The position numbers and the translations under genes are program-made. A stretch of 64,000 nucleotides of DNA from Puffinus mauretanicus (lineage: Eukaryota; Chordata; Aves; Procellariiformes; Procellariidae). Below the pieces are notes generated by a model. It saw only the letters and a program-made list of their open reading frames with translations. It did no database searches and had not been told where the DNA came from. Positions 49,301 to 62,071 of this stretch are shown piece by piece; the stretch's first letter is position 1, and every line of letters begins with the position of its first letter. Location: assembly GCA_023333565.1 (NCBI GenBank), contig JAJKFH010000052.1, forward strand, positions 62,001 through 126,000. Direction: 5' to 3'.

Positions 49301-52300
49301 TCTTTTCCACAGAGGCACCTATCAGGAATGTCAGGCAGACAACAGAATCATTCTTATTTTAATCATCAGTTCTTATAAGAAAAGGAACAGGGAATGAGAT
49401 TGTTTAATGACATGAAAGCTGATCAGAAAAGGCTGTTTTGGACAGTGTTTGGACTCATAATTAGAGTTTGGTGTAACTAGGTCTCACCATAACTGATTAG
49501 TAAACTAGCATTCCAGTTGACACCACGAAGGCTCTCATTTTAAGAAATACTTTCACAAGCCCAGGTATCAGAGAAAGCAAAAAAAAATTATACAGTCACT
49601 AGAATTAATCCTTTGTGAATGAAGAACCTTAAATTCCCAAAGGATCTTAAAGCACTTGCATTCAAATGGGAGGATTTCACATTCATGGAAATATAACGCA
49701 GCTTAGGTGTAAAGCATGGCAATGATTTAACTCTGCCCGGAGATTTAAATATAAAACCATATCATGGAACATTTGCTGATCATTAGCAGTCAGGAATTTT
49801 TATTTTATAATACATCCAACAGACAGGGTTTCCAGATTTACATGCTCTGTAGGGGAATCTTCTGACCCAGTGCCTTAGATGAACTCAAAAAGAACACCAG
49901 TTGTTCCCAAATCACTTATAAAGTCTCTGCTTCAAGAATCACTGTATCTGAAGGGTTTACTTTAACACAACAAAGCTAGTAAAATGTACCAACGCAAGGT
50001 TTTCAATTTGAAAAGCAGCCTAAGGGAACTATTCTACCTATGATAGTTATTTAAAGGAGGGTTCAACTTTTCAAGATAGCCTTAGATATGTCTCAGTGAC
50101 AGAATTTTTGCCTAACTAACCAGCAGAATTTCCAAGTGCACAGTCAGGCTTTATAATAACGCCAAGTCAGAATGCAAAGCAGGGTATGTATTTCCATTGA
50201 AAGAAAACTTGGACACGGGGGTGAGAAGAGAGCATATATTCCCTAGTTTGGACTGTCCCTCACCTTAGCTATTCCTTAAGTCAATTCCCGAGGAACAGCC
50301 AGATCTTCACATGTTTCAGTGAAGCCAACACCTAGAAATCAACCTTCTGCAACTCAGGATCAACTGTTGCTTTTCAAACATTGATTTAATCAGAATCAAA
50401 CTGATTTGCACCCAATGTACACCATATTTGAGCACATAAACCAAAGGAGTTGTGTGTATCCTACTGCACAGATCAGGTTCCCAATGATACAATTCTTCTA
50501 GCTCCAACAAATAGAAAACACTGCCATTTTACTATATTAGCCTCCAACCTTAAACTCTGAATCCTGAAAAGCCCTTTGAAATATCCTGCTGAGGCTTGAA
50601 TTCATGTCTGAATCTGTAGCAAAAAGAGTAAGTCTAATGTGCATGCATGAACAGATACACACTGATCAATTCCTTTTTTGCATAATATAAGTCAAGATAC
50701 TTCACACCTATATGATTTTATCTCATTTTCAAGTCAAAACAGCACGATTCCTTCTACTAGCACCTTGCTCATCCATGTCTTCCTCTTTCCTCCCCACAAA
50801 TCAGTCTATTTCTGTTTTTTCCTGGATTCAAACATTTATTATCCAACATAATTAGTGTTTAGTAGTCTACCTAGGACAAGAGCAATCAAAAGACAATTTG
50901 CCCAGTGCTCTAATTCATCCTAGTAGATATCCACAATAAACCAACAATAGGTGACCAAGAGAAACAATATCTGAAGACGTAGGCAAAGGCCAACTAATTG
51001 TAAAAATAAATTGTTTAAAACGATAGTCAAAGACATGGAAGTTTGCAACTAAAGCAGTGGTATCACCTTCCAACCCCTCTTTAACACAACTAATATCACA
51101 AAGCTCATATGTAAGAATAATTTTTTCTTGGTAATCTTCCTTGGTTCCACACCTGCTAAATATGTCTGTGCCATTCTGTCCCAGATGACTTGTTTTTAGC
51201 ATGTTAGCACATTGGTACTTCAAATCCTCTTGAGCTGTGTAAGGAGAGAACGCTTAAGAGAACAACAGGTAAGGAGAGCTATGAAAATAGGCACTGTACC
51301 TAACTGGTGAGATCTTCCATCCCCTAGTGGGTATCTCTGGTACCGTGGGACACTGAACGGAGGCAGGAGATGGAATCTTTTCTCCAGCAATGGTTCCAGT
51401 CTGCAAGCAGAGGGGTCAGCAGAGTGAAAGAAACTGTACACTTGGCTGCAGGCTGGGCGGACCTGGCATACTTGGATGAGAATGAGACAGAGAAAGAGAG
51501 TTCAGTATTGCCCCTTTAAAATTTTCAAGGAGTCTATACAGAAACATAGCTAATATGGTCTTCTGCAAACTCCAGACTAGCATACATCTGGCCACAAGAA
51601 ATTTAACTAAATTGTTTGCTATTTTGTATGTAAAGAACACTTCACTGCAAAGGAGTTTACAGAGACATCACAATCTGAGATGCAGGCATGTAGCAGACAT
51701 GAAGACCAGCCACAGAAATAGACAGACTTAAGGAAGGAAAAAGAAGTTTAAAAATCTTGTAAATATATTATTGAGCATTACAGTCATGATGCTTAGCACT
51801 TCAAATATTTACCAGCAAAATGTTTTGATGGCTCTGTTATGTCCAGAGGACTTAAATCTAGGTGACAGCAGGAGCTGGTAGGTGACAGAAAGCACTGCCA
51901 TTTCTGAAGTCACCTTATGGAAGCTAATGTATAGAAATGAGTTGGTCGTACTGTAACAGCAAAGCAATGTTTATGATTCTTGAAGGTGTGCAGTAGCTCC
52001 TGAGGTTTTTGGGCTGCAACTATAAATGCAAATCTGAAAATCACTTACTCAGCTAATAAGGCATGCTTTTGACTAAACACACATCACCGAAGCATAACTT
52101 ATACTCAGATGGGTGATCACAGGAGACACTGCTAATGTCTGTAAAACCATTGGTGTAGACACTTCTCACCACACCACACTTCAATCGCACTGAATCTTGA
52201 GCAAATTAATTCATTATAGGCTCATTAAACTTAGTACAGTTTGTATAGTACTGCATTACATATTACAACAGTCAGTTTATTAACTACAAGAGTAATGCAA

Positions 52301-55300
52301 TGACTGAAGTATTTATAAAATATGTTTGGGAATATTATGTCTGCTCCTCATGAACTCCATGCAAGCAAGAGATGTTTTCAAACCTGCTGTGCCATACAAT
52401 AAACCCTAAATGTTCTTTTGATAGAATTACTATTTCCTTGTGGTGATACCAAAAACCTGGTAATATGTATGATATTTTTCCTTAGAAGACATGTTTGGTA
52501 CAGCATTGTTCCCATGCAGAAGCCAAACACATGCTTAACTGGAAACCATGAAGAAAGACGTTAGAGTTTTAATATAAAGTGTCATGGAATATTAGGTCTA
52601 ATGGAGTCTATCTTAAGTGACATCTCTCACCAGAGCACCCATCATGGAATTAAACAAAAAAAAAAATCAAAACCATACTACTTAGTGATGTAGTGAATAT
52701 AGTCTGTTAAGATTTGTTGCTTAAAAGTTAGGTAACTAGCAGATGTTGTGTCGGTAGGTACGCAGATAAATTGGGTATCTTGGAAGCATTGTTAAGAAAG
52801 GAACAGTGAAGAGACATGAGATTCTTTGGTTGAAATGATGTACATGGGTTAGGAATGCTTTATGAATAGATAGGCTGGACATTCAGTAAATAAAAGAACC
52901 TTGAAACTTAGTACTCTACACAAATTAGATAGAGAAGCTAACCTTGTAGAGTAGATAGGGAAGGTATACTGGAATAAGCTAGCTTGTTACAAGTGAAAAA
53001 CATGTAAACCAAACCAAGGGATAGACGGCGCATACGTAAAGACTGAGTTCAACCAGAGGGCACTGTGATGAAGACTATTGACGACCACCAGAGGACCCAA
53101 AAGACCACCGAAGAGTACAAGGGTGCATGCGTCAGAGACTTTTGCATATGTTAATGAATTCCGGGAAATGACATGAATATTTAGATTATTTCTCAGAAAT
53201 GTAATGAATATGTATATTCTAATTGTATTTAACCCCTATGGTTAAGTGATTTGGCACGCACACTAAGTGGAGCGATCCCCTGTGTGTCCAGCGCTGCAAT
53301 AAAGAATACCTGCTTTCTAAAACTCTAAATTGAGTCTTAGAGAGTTTGTCAGAGACTTCTTCGTTTCATTAGGTTCTTTCTCATTTTCAGGAGCAACAGT
53401 CAAGGTATTTGTAACATAAGCAAAACTACAATGAGAAAATGATGTTGTACATCTTCCTCTGCTGCGGTCACAGAGAGTTAACCAAGAGCTACATCAGAAA
53501 ACACTACATTCTTATAGATTTTCTCAAGTGCTTTCCACGTTGGTGGAAGGACTCTAAAGGTGCTTGCTGCTATTAATGGTATATAGGGACAAATCTTGAT
53601 ATAGACTATGTCGATGTTACCAAGTTCTAAGCTTAAAAGATTGATACTGAGTCGTAATAGCAGCATTGCCATAAGCACATCAGAACAATTGTTTTGTTCT
53701 GTTCTATATGAATGTTTTTTCTGTAAAGGCTACAGCACAGGCACACAATGCTTTTTCTCAAACTAGTAAGACAATTAACCTTTTACTGATCATAGTAAAC
53801 CTTCTCAAGATACTTCAACATTGAGGATCCAGTTCAGGAAAACATTAATTCTAAAGATCAGACACATGTTTACGTATCTTTTTGAACAGGGTCAGAAGCA
53901 GGACTATCTGAAAAGATAAAAGTTCAGTTGCTCAGAAAAGGACTAGAATGGGGTGTCCTAGCTCATGAACAACTAGGACACAACGCAAGACCCTGAGGAA
54001 TTTGTGACGTGGGAAAGAAAGAAGTTACCCACTTCTCCAAATTATCCTGCTGATAGAGCGCCAAATCACACTCAGCCTATGTAGCTGTTGAAATATGGTA
54101 TTGTCAGATATTCAAAATGCATTAAACCTCAGAAACCACATGTGTGTACCCAGCCCGCATTTGTACAGGCAGGCACCTTGTCAACTCTGGTTAAAGCTAT
54201 AATGAAGGGAGAATGACACAGCCATTCAGAGAGCAACTAAATGCAATCCGTTGGCGACAGATGAAGACTAGACTGCTCCTCACATGGTATCTGAGTTCAC
54301 TGCCTAAGGTAGATGTGATGAATCACATCCTTGGGGACCACTTTTTTGCATGCGCTCTGTGCTAAACTGTCTAGGAGACTTATATTCATATCATCAAGAT
54401 GTTGAATACTCATAACCTCTCAAAAAATGCACTGGGACAAATATTCCAATAAGAATATATCTATATACGATCCAGTTCTGCCAAACCATGAACTTTTTTC
54501 TTCTTTGGACATGCAGTGTGCATTGTATTTTGCATACACTGACTCACTCTGAGGATGGTGTAACATCTCTTTGGGTGGGTGTCTTTGGGGGGATTAAGTG
54601 AAGCTTTGTGGGTTGTTTTTTCCCCCCAAGTTCTCTTTGTAAAATGTTTTAAAATTGTTATCAGTGGCAATTACCAGGTTTCCACCTGCAGGATAGCCAA
54701 AACCTACTTTTGATGGCTGTTGTATGTTGATTTTTCTAGAAAGGATGGCTCTATGCATCAATCAGCACACCTGGTAGCAGATGAAAAGAAAATGGGAGAT
54801 AAGACAACTGCTTGTAAGGACACTATAGAATCTTTTCCCTTTCCCACTATCAAATAAATAGGAGCTTCATGCCACCTTTGTCCCTTTCCCACCATTAAGC
54901 CAGCCATATGCAAAAACTATGGCCTACGAGATTCTTCTGTGAAGTACCTTTCTACAGTTCTCTGGGAACCACTATCAAGCACCCCTTTTTCTTAACATAT
55001 TCTCCTAAGCAGGTACAAAATGTGCCCATCAGTTTATTGTGCTATGAAAACTAAGTAAATTCTCCCATGTATTCCAGTTAATTGCATCACAAGAGAAGCG
55101 GAAGGGAAACATCAGCAAGACTGCAAAGATCCAAGACTACTTTTGATGCCTTTCTTCAAGCTGTATTTTGTTCTTAGTATTTGCCAGAAAAAATGCAAAC
55201 AGGTCACCTGTGTGAGAGCATTTAAGCACAGCAGAAATTAATTCTTTGCAAGAAAAGTATAATTCTCTTGCAGAGCCCAAATAGTGTGAATTAAATTCTG

Positions 55301-58300
55301 TGAGGTAAAGCATTTCACCATATTTTGGCAAGCCTGTAACTTTGACATATGTATTTAGAGATCTAGTGCTTGTAAAGTAGAGCAGTAAATTGGGTATTAT
55401 CCTACTAAACTAGAGTTTCCTTCCCTAGTGGGTAGTATATTGGTTTATTCTTTCTTTCTTGTCATGCTTAATATTAACTGTCAGAGCCAAACATAAAGGG
55501 AGTGCTTAATGTAATTGTATCAGTTGCCTAATTGCACATTCTAATACTTCTTGTACAGGAACTTTTTCTGTATATGTCTGCCTTCCGTATATGCACCGAA
55601 GGCAGACAGAGACAAAGAAAGCCAGGAATGCAAACAGCAGGGTTATGAAAGTTGTCAGCATAGGGCAAATTATGATATTTAGTGGCAACAGGAAAGCATG
55701 TCCTCGGAATTATCAGCTGTTTTCATACTCCTCTTCCAACTTGGCAAAGCAATATAGTACATCATGTCCCAAAGGAGATTACTTCCTACTATTGTGGCAT
55801 TTAGCAGTATTAGTTCCCAATCTAATCATTGAGAGCAAGTGCAAAACACCCTACCATTACAATCGTCCTAAGGTAGAACAGTGCCACTTTGTGGATGTAA
55901 CTAAATGCTCATGATGTATTCAGAATTCTAAAAAACACTGACATTTTCATAGGGTAGCAAGCCTCTTCCAAGGATAATCAGCACACAGAGAATGGAAGAA
56001 TCTGGCAGAGACACACAAATGATCAGTACTTTAGAAAATAAGAACGAAGACTAGACAGTGGGAAGACCACAGAAGAGAGTGCTAGAGTTGTAGTAGTTTG
56101 TAGAGTTGTAGTGTTTAGAAACATACAGTCCCAGTCCAGTAAAGTATTTAAGTGTTGAAATTTGCCATCCATCTCCACCTAATCCTAATTCTTTACAGTT
56201 ATCTCATTCATCCACTATAAATTTAAATATAAACGAGAAGGCCACTTTGACCTGTGCACAGAGCTGCCACCAAAATATTATAGAAGGACTCAGAAGTTGG
56301 GTTTGCTCTTTGCTTTCCAGTATCTAAAGGTAAAAATATAATGTATGGTACATTAATTTCTTCCAAACCAGTAACAGGAACACTTGCTGGGCAGAAGAGT
56401 TTGCTTTAGATTCCTATAGCAGGTGGAAAACTGTGGAATAGACACATTATATCTTGCCCCAACCTTATCAGTTTCATTGTCCATAAGCCACATCTCAGAC
56501 ATCTTGCTAAAGGCAGCTATCAGAACTTAAAGACATTGTGTTTTCTCTTTACTGATACATTCTCATCAATAAATGGCAAGCACATACAGTAATCAGAGTC
56601 GTGGTAACCTTCAGAAATTCCCTTCTTACCAGTCAGGGCAAAGCTGTCTCTTTTTTCTTCTCTTGCCTTGCAGCCTTTCCCGTAACACAGATGAGTTTCA
56701 AGTTCAAAACAGCATCATGGTCTCATACAAAACAGTCAAAATATGGTAAGTCACTTTGTTTTTAGAATTACCACCTGAGACAAATCCCAGTAGCCTCATT
56801 TTTACCTTGTTCATGCTTTGCCTGGATTCCAGACAGGGAAAGGTTATGATCAACTTGCAGAGCTTCCCCTGACCCAGTGATCCTACTTCACAATATAAGG
56901 TTTGACAAAGGCAGCTCCCACCTCTGTGAATCCAACATTACTTCTAAAGGGCATGTTTATATGGCCAACAATGACCTTTAAATGTAATTGTCACACTTTT
57001 GAACACACAAATGCTTTCATATGCAGCACAGCATTCAAGGGAAGACTTTCAGATTGCACAGAGTATTACACACAAAAACTCCATCACTTCAGAGCAATCC
57101 CTCTTGCAAAAAGCCACAATTCCGTTAAATTTTCACACATTTTCAATACATGTGTACATTCCCTTGAAGTGAAATGTGAATTTCATCTGCACTCATCAGG
57201 ACTGACTGATGGGAGGGCTTACCACATGCAGCCAACTGCTGACAGCCACCACTGGCTATATGAAAAGATGTGTCAATGTCTGCCACTGAGGTACTCTCGT
57301 ACCAAACACTGCCAGTATTTTCTATTTACTGTGCAGTAAATGGCATCTGTTAATCAGCATTTGTCCTCAAAGACTCTAAAAAGGTATCTAATGAAACAGA
57401 TGCATGCTCTATTTCATATGCAATTCCAGAGTAAATGTGTCCATTCTGATTCATTAAATGGAAACCATGACATCTTGCAAAAATATCAATTCTAGCTCAA
57501 AGAATTTGAATCCATGTGCGCGAATTAATACTGATAGATTTTTCCACATGAAGTCCTACAAAAAACCTCCTCAACTCCCTGCCCCAAACCTCCCAGCAAA
57601 ACCCCCACCACCTTCAGAGGGAAGTGTTGCTAATCTTGTAAAGGAATCCCTAAGACAGAAAAACAAACTGCACTGCAGTTTTCAAAGCCAGCCATCACCT
57701 ATGTAATTTTTGTTCCTTTCTCTGACAGCTCTTTCACAGAAGCAAAAAGCCTCAGTTTGTGGGAAAATATATATTAATTCCCATTCTCTTTAGCTGAGCT
57801 TTGGTTTTGTTTGTGTTTTTTTTTTTTTATTTGAACAAAATTGCGTACTGCAAATATGAGGAATGAAATGCAAAACGGGAGTTTAATTATGCTCTCTTGT
57901 AAGTCCATGGAACTTGCTAAAAAAAATCCTACCAGAGTTCTAAAGGTTCTGAAAGGCATGGGTCTGGTCATTTTTTTAATTATGGCAGGTAAAATAATTA
58001 CATTCCACTTTATTCTTACAATTACGTGTGACTTTGAAAGCTCAGTCAAACAACATTACTCAAAAGTCTACAAACTGAGAAGAAAAAAATTGGGAGTCCT
58101 GAATTGTTGTCTCTTCTCACTATTGCAACTGATTTTTCTCCCTCACCTGATAAGTGAACATATCATTTCCTATGAAGATGCTGTGCTATCCAAACCTCAT
58201 AAAATGCAAAGAGGCAAAACACACACCGAATTTTGGAAAGTAAAGTAAGCTGTTACTTTAACTGAAAAAATGAAGATGTATTTAGAAATAAAACAAAAAA

Positions 58301-61300
58301 ATCCTGTATGTGTCTGATCACTAGGCTCTGTTACCAGAGAGGAAAAAACGACTCAAACCCAACATACCCGGGGGCCAAATTTACCCATGAAGCCAGACAT
58401 GAACAAGATGCAATGCTGAACCAAGCACAGATGTTATTTTTGGTATCTTTTTCAAGGACTGATCCTTGGTGAGGTATAAGCTTCATGTTGTATGACATGG
58501 AATATATGATTAACAGCAGAGCAAAAGACACACTACTGTAAATGGGTGAGCAGTGACACCCCCCAAACAGCCCTCATCACCTCAGAACCTACCTACACTA
58601 ACACTCCCCTCTTTTAGAGGAAGAAACTTACCTCACTCCCCAGTCTTCACCTAAGCTCCTTTATTTACCTCCTTTTATATGAGTCTCTTTGTTTACAAAG
58701 GTCATTAAGCAGCCTGCATTCTAACCCCAGAAAGAGCTTACCATCCAGGCCAGGCAGAACAGCACTCCTCATGGCCAGCACCAAACCAAGCGGCGATCCA
58801 AAGAGGAAGAAATCAGACACCTCGAATTCAAATCGGCCCAGGTTTACTTCTGAGAGACTGGAATTCACAGGAGGAAAGTCTGCGCCATCTTTCAACACAC
58901 TTGAGTGGATGCTGAGCAAAGAAAATGCACTGATTCAACAATAATGAAGAGGGCATCCAGCGAAAAAATCCATTCCAAAACAGGCTGCTTAGAAAGCTCT
59001 AGCGTCTGTATCTAGATCCAAGCAATAGGCCTTAAACTGCAGATAGATATTGCAGTACAGCAGCCACTCATGATTTCCAGTGCGGCTATTCAGTAAATAT
59101 ACTACCTTCAACATGCAAGAGTTTTCTACAGTTATTCTACAGAATACTTATTGGTAAGTTACACACAGACTCTGAAGATTGAAGTTTACCTCCCCTCCCT
59201 TTTAGCAGTACAGGTGTATGTAAGCTTATTCTGAAACTTCTGCTACAAATTCTAACCTACTGAAGTTGTATAAGGACAATGATATTAAAAGGTTACAGTC
59301 ATAAAGTATGTTACATGGGTACATAAAAAGTGTTGTTCTAATCTGTTCCCTGAGCTATGAACTAGAATTTCACTACTTTTCAACTATTTATTACAGGTTA
59401 AAATTAGTGATGCTTGTAGACAGCTTTTAATCTGTTAAGTGATTTAAACACTTTCATTTACTTTGTATGCCATACATGCATGGGGTAAATACAGATCACC
59501 TATCCCTCATTGACAGAGAAAAGACTGGTCCCTCATTTAGTTCTGCTGGAGATGAAATTACTACATTCAGAAGCAGAAAAGTAGCATATACACCTACGGT
59601 CCAGTCATGGGACAGAGCATAACATGCCTCCCGAGCGTGCAGAACCTGACTGAGAGACGCTGACCGTGCTGACTTCAATCAGAGCTGTAACTGAAGCCCT
59701 CATGAGTGATCTGCACACTACACTCTGCATCAGTGGCCAAGCATGGATCAGAATCCAGAAATCCTGAAGATTGGTCCCAAATCAGGCCAATACACCAGGC
59801 CTCTCTTTCAATCTGAGAACCTAGTGACATTCTCAGTTTATAATCTGATGATATTAACTGAAACTCCGCGGACCAAGCTTAGGGCCCCTTTAGAGTAGAA
59901 ATGAAGAAAGCCAAGAATTAAATCCATCATCGGCACAGCAGTTAGGAGTTACCTCTCTATGCCAAAAGCACTCAGACAAAAAGCACAAGCTGACACACTG
60001 AAACACAACCACAGTGTGTAGGACAAGGACATTTCTGTGTGAAAGAGTGATCTTTTTAACCTCATCCCTCACACTGACACACCACCTCTAAATTGCAGAA
60101 ATGAGCTCATGGGGAAAAAAGCCTTAACGATCTTACACAAGTCTCACAGACAGGAAACTAAAGGCTTGGAATTCCTCTCTATGTACAGGGTGGGTCAGAG
60201 GATGACATGGTTTGATTTGATTTGTGGTTTTTCCCCCCCCCAATTCCCCAAGGAATTTTTTCTGTCATCTTTAGCCTGTGTTTGTCCAACTATTCCTCAA
60301 TAACTTAGCAATAGCCTAGTTTGAGGAGTCCAAAATGGGGATGGAAGACAACACTTTTCTATCTGCTTGCTTAAGTACAGCTGCATGTAAAGCTTTCAGT
60401 TTAAAATCATAGATACACAGGAAATGAAAAAAGGCTTGGAAGAAAAGAGTTATCTTTGTCTTTTAATTACCCTATTATCCCCCAAGTTTGAAGTGCTTTA
60501 TACAAGCCAACACTGTGCTTTAAAAATAACACAGTACTCCTTCTATACAAGAACCTAAAAGTGACTGACCAAAAAAATCTTCATGTTTTCAGTCGTAGAC
60601 AAGCGAAAAAAACCCATTCTACCTCAGAGGGAAGACACTTTACAACATATCGATATCCAGAAAACCCAATGGTTTGAAAAGAAAAGCAGAACAGTCAACA
60701 AAAGCAAAGCAAAGCAAAGTACATTCAATCAAAGCAAGAAAAGAAAATTACCTTAAACTGCTACTAACAAAATTGCCAGACTTGAAGTAAAGCACAGTAG
60801 TAAGTCTGCACTATACTCAACTGCAGCAGAACTGAAACTTCAACACACAATAAGACTTCTCCCTCTGCATCACTCCCAATGAAATAAAGGAAATAAGATG
60901 ATGGATAGAGGAAAAAAAAGCACAACGAATTCAGATAAGTAAAAAAACAAATAGCTTGGAACAGGCAGAAACAATGAGACAAAGGGAATGCTTATCTTCC
61001 CATCAAATCTGTGTTTTAAAGATTTCTTAGGATCCAGGAAAGCTAATTAAGTTAACTCTCCTCCCCCAACCTCCTCCTCATTTAAGCCAAATGTTTATGC
61101 AGGTTTTTTTTTTTGTTTTAAAGCTGATCTGAATAGCTCATAGACCAATGGGAGGACCTAAAGCAATTATCTCACTCTTTACAGAATAATAGAAAGCCTG
61201 TAAGTGAAGTCAGAGGGATCTTTAGAAAGAAAAATGTAACAGAAATTTAGAATTATAAAGCATTCATCCATCTTGATTTGTGTGGGCTGCACTGAAGAAA

Positions 61301-61748
61301 CGGAATTACTTGCATTCAGTTTTGCATATTCAAAACTCTCACAACTGAATAAAGATTAAACAAAAAACTCTCCACACTCACTCGTGTGAGTCAGTTCATA
61401 CTAGAGACACTTTATCTATGGTTTTCTTTCCGGGGTGTACAGGGACTTTAAGCAAACCTCCAGAAACACACCACAAACAATAAAAATGATTCTGTTGCTC
61501 CGGTGCTCACAGGCTCCATTCAATGGCAAGCCTATTTCTTTTACTCAGTCATCAAACACTAGTTACCTAGACAGGAAAGCATGATGTTGGGTTATAGTAT
61601 CACAGTCATAGGTGGATGAGTCACTCTGTTTCCTAGGCAACGGCTGCCTTGGCTTCTCATCCTCCATGATTCCCGAGATGTCAATATTGCTTTTGCTCAG
61701 GCGTTTGCTGCCACCCAGACTCGAGTCCTCTGCTAAGAGGGGATTATC
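31134..61748 (-). CDS. PITPNM3: Membrane-associated phosphatidylinositol transfer protein 3 (Nir1), 3' part, 12 exons
   Basis: Encodes PITPNM3/Nir1, the member of the Nir/RdgB family that lacks the N-terminal PITP domain. In humans it interacts with PYK2, is reported as a CCL18 receptor, and is linked to cone-rod dystrophy. Twelve exons: 61748-61567, 58911-58742, 51470-51300, 44905-44711, 43958-43810, 40867-40751, 40054-39938, 35885-35737, 33583-33434, 32563-32380, 31976-31848, 31442-31134. Phases agree throughout: 2022 nt, 673 aa plus stop. The product follows the human C-terminal two-thirds closely, ending KFESVP. Domain order is: Ser-rich linker, DDHD-region segments, second linker, conserved middle, LNS2 domain, basic tail. 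The start codon and about 300 N-terminal residues lie right of the window. The LNS2 DxDxT motif reads S-I-D-G-S, so lipin-type phosphatase activity is not expected, as is usual in this family. Confidence 0.97.
31741..31772 (+). repeat. (TG)n microsatellite
   Basis: TG dinucleotide run grading into GCGCGCG, in the PITPNM3 intron next to the last exon. Confidence 0.9.
31848..31976 (-). CDS. PITPNM3: PITPNM3 exon after the LNS2 core
   Basis: 43 codons, phase 0 at both ends: [19 protein letters not shown] and [18 protein letters not shown]. The acceptor is TTTGTTTCAG and the donor GTAAGT. Confidence 0.95.
32380..32563 (-). CDS. PITPNM3: PITPNM3 LNS2 core exon
   Basis: Encodes [40 protein letters not shown] and [16 protein letters not shown], the most conserved part of the LNS2 domain, which in this family binds phosphatidic acid. 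It starts with one base completing Arg and ends in phase 0. Confidence 0.97.
33434..33583 (-). CDS. PITPNM3: PITPNM3 exon opening the LNS2 domain
   Basis: Encodes [40 protein letters not shown] and RAGAVDVV. The acceptor is TCTCCAG at 33584; the next AG two bases on would break the frame. Confidence 0.96.
33833..33920. repeat. AT-rich palindromes with a 42-bp direct repeat
   Basis: TATAAATACC (33833) and GGTATTTATA (33848) form a perfect 10-bp inverted repeat with a 5-bp loop. The perfect palindrome CCTATATATAGG occurs at 33858 and again at 33900. A 28-bp block is repeated exactly at a 42-bp offset (33851 and 33893). It lies in a PITPNM3 intron and could extrude hairpins. Confidence 0.85.
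34278..34324 (+). repeat. A-rich low-complexity run
   Basis: Nearly pure A broken by two single G bases. It lies in a PITPNM3 intron and gives spurious poly-Lys and poly-Phe frames. Confidence 0.95.
35737..35885 (-). CDS. PITPNM3: PITPNM3 exon before LNS2
   Basis: Encodes [37 protein letters not shown] and [10 protein letters not shown]. Phase 0 start, phase 2 end. The acceptor is TTTTTGCAG and the donor GTAATA. Confidence 0.96.
36000..39900. other. PITPNM3 intron, otherwise nothing recognised
   Basis: Intron between the exons at 39938 and 35885. Apart from the GT run I see no repeat, exon or regulatory element that I can name. Confidence 0.5.
37206..37226 (+). repeat. Short (GT)n microsatellite
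   Basis: GT dinucleotide run in a PITPNM3 intron. Confidence 0.8.
39938..40054 (-). CDS. PITPNM3: PITPNM3 middle exon
   Basis: 39 codons, phase 0/0: [39 protein letters not shown]. Confidence 0.96.
40751..40867 (-). CDS. PITPNM3: PITPNM3 middle exon
   Basis: 39 codons, phase 0/0: [39 protein letters not shown]. Confidence 0.96.
43810..43958 (-). CDS. PITPNM3: PITPNM3 exon closing the DDHD domain
   Basis: Encodes [40 protein letters not shown] and DVVAFILRQ. It holds the second D (RIDY), the H (FHAS or PHLF) and the last D (STDV) of the domain's name-giving residues. The donor is the weak CAG|GTCATT. Confidence 0.95.
44711..44905 (-). CDS. PITPNM3: PITPNM3 serine-rich linker exon
   Basis: 64 full codons, low complexity: [49 protein letters not shown]. 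It diverges from mammals as expected for a linker. Phases 1 and 1 agree with both neighbours. Confidence 0.92.
44906..51299. other. 6.4-kb PITPNM3 intron
   Basis: Contains a short (AT)n run near 46685 and a MIR fragment near 47690. The remaining open frames are short and unrecognised. Confidence 0.5.
47688..47735 (-). repeat. MIR-type SINE fragment
   Basis: GAGGCAAAGTAACTTCCTC and AAGGCCACACAGTAATC match the reverse complement of the MIR core (TGTGACCTTGGGCAAGTTACTT). Confidence 0.65.
51300..51470 (-). CDS. PITPNM3: PITPNM3 DDHD-region exon
   Basis: Encodes [38 protein letters not shown] and [11 protein letters not shown]. The acceptor TCATCCAAG at 51471 keeps the frame. The AG eight bases downstream (51463) would not. 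Confidence 0.94.
52705..53368 (+). mobile_element. LTR-like element in a PITPNM3 intron
   Basis: The right part looks like a retroviral R-U5: TATTTAACCCCTATGG, then CTGCAATAAAGAATACC with the AATAAA signal near 53299, GAGTCTTAGAGAGTTTG, and an end at ...TTCGTTTCA. Homology to bird LTRs is from memory. The left edge is not fixed; TG starts at 52704, 52749 or 52790 are possible and no clear target duplication was found. No internal retroviral genes adjoin. It is antisense to PITPNM3. Confidence 0.6.
53400..58700. other. Rest of the 7.3-kb PITPNM3 intron
   Basis: Mostly AT-rich unique-looking sequence. Plus-strand frames of 145 codons (56902-57339) and 135 codons (57841-58248) occur but show no recognisable domain or splice support. 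Confidence 0.5.
58742..58911 (-). CDS. PITPNM3: PITPNM3 exon with the first DDHD Asp
   Basis: Encodes [36 protein letters not shown] and [13 protein letters not shown]. The [11 protein letters not shown] block is the first recognisable part of the DDHD domain. The donor is GTAAGC. Confidence 0.97.
60701..60719 (+). repeat. (AAAGC)n microsatellite
   Basis: Short AAAGC pentamer array in a PITPNM3 intron. Confidence 0.8.
61567..61748 (-). CDS. PITPNM3: PITPNM3 first visible coding exon
   Basis: Begins in phase 0 with [19 protein letters not shown], then [20 protein letters not shown] and [21 protein letters not shown] phosphorylatable Ser-rich linker conserved with mammals. The acceptor is ATTCTCTGAAG and the donor GTAACT. 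Confidence 0.96.
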
Positions 61749-62071
61749 CTTCAGAGAATGAACAGAGCAAAAGGAAGATTTAGACAGCAACCAAAATAGG
61801 ACAGACCTTATATGAAATGGCTGCATTTATACATTTGACCTCACTTTATCCAAGAAAAGGTGGAAGGGGTTAGACTTTCTCTCTGCAGTGGAAGATAAGG
61901 AAAGAGATGAAGACTAAATTTCCCTGTAAGAGGTATAGCCTAAAAGCTGGAAGGAGAATCAGGAATTTGGGGGCGGGGGGGGAGGAGGAGTAACACAAAA
62001 GCTTTATCCTTCATGAATTCATCATTCTTAGAGAATTATAAATATCATAAGGTAATCAGAAGGGGTCTTAC

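Noticed and set aside
56902..57339. 145-codon plus-strand frame in a PITPNM3 intron
   Set aside because: No recognisable domain, no splice or promoter support, and His/Cys/Phe-rich composition typical of a chance frame. I would only revisit it if a homologue or transcript is found.
57841..58248. 135-codon plus-strand frame in the same intron
   Set aside because: Unrecognised sequence, antisense to PITPNM3, with no splice or transcript evidence.
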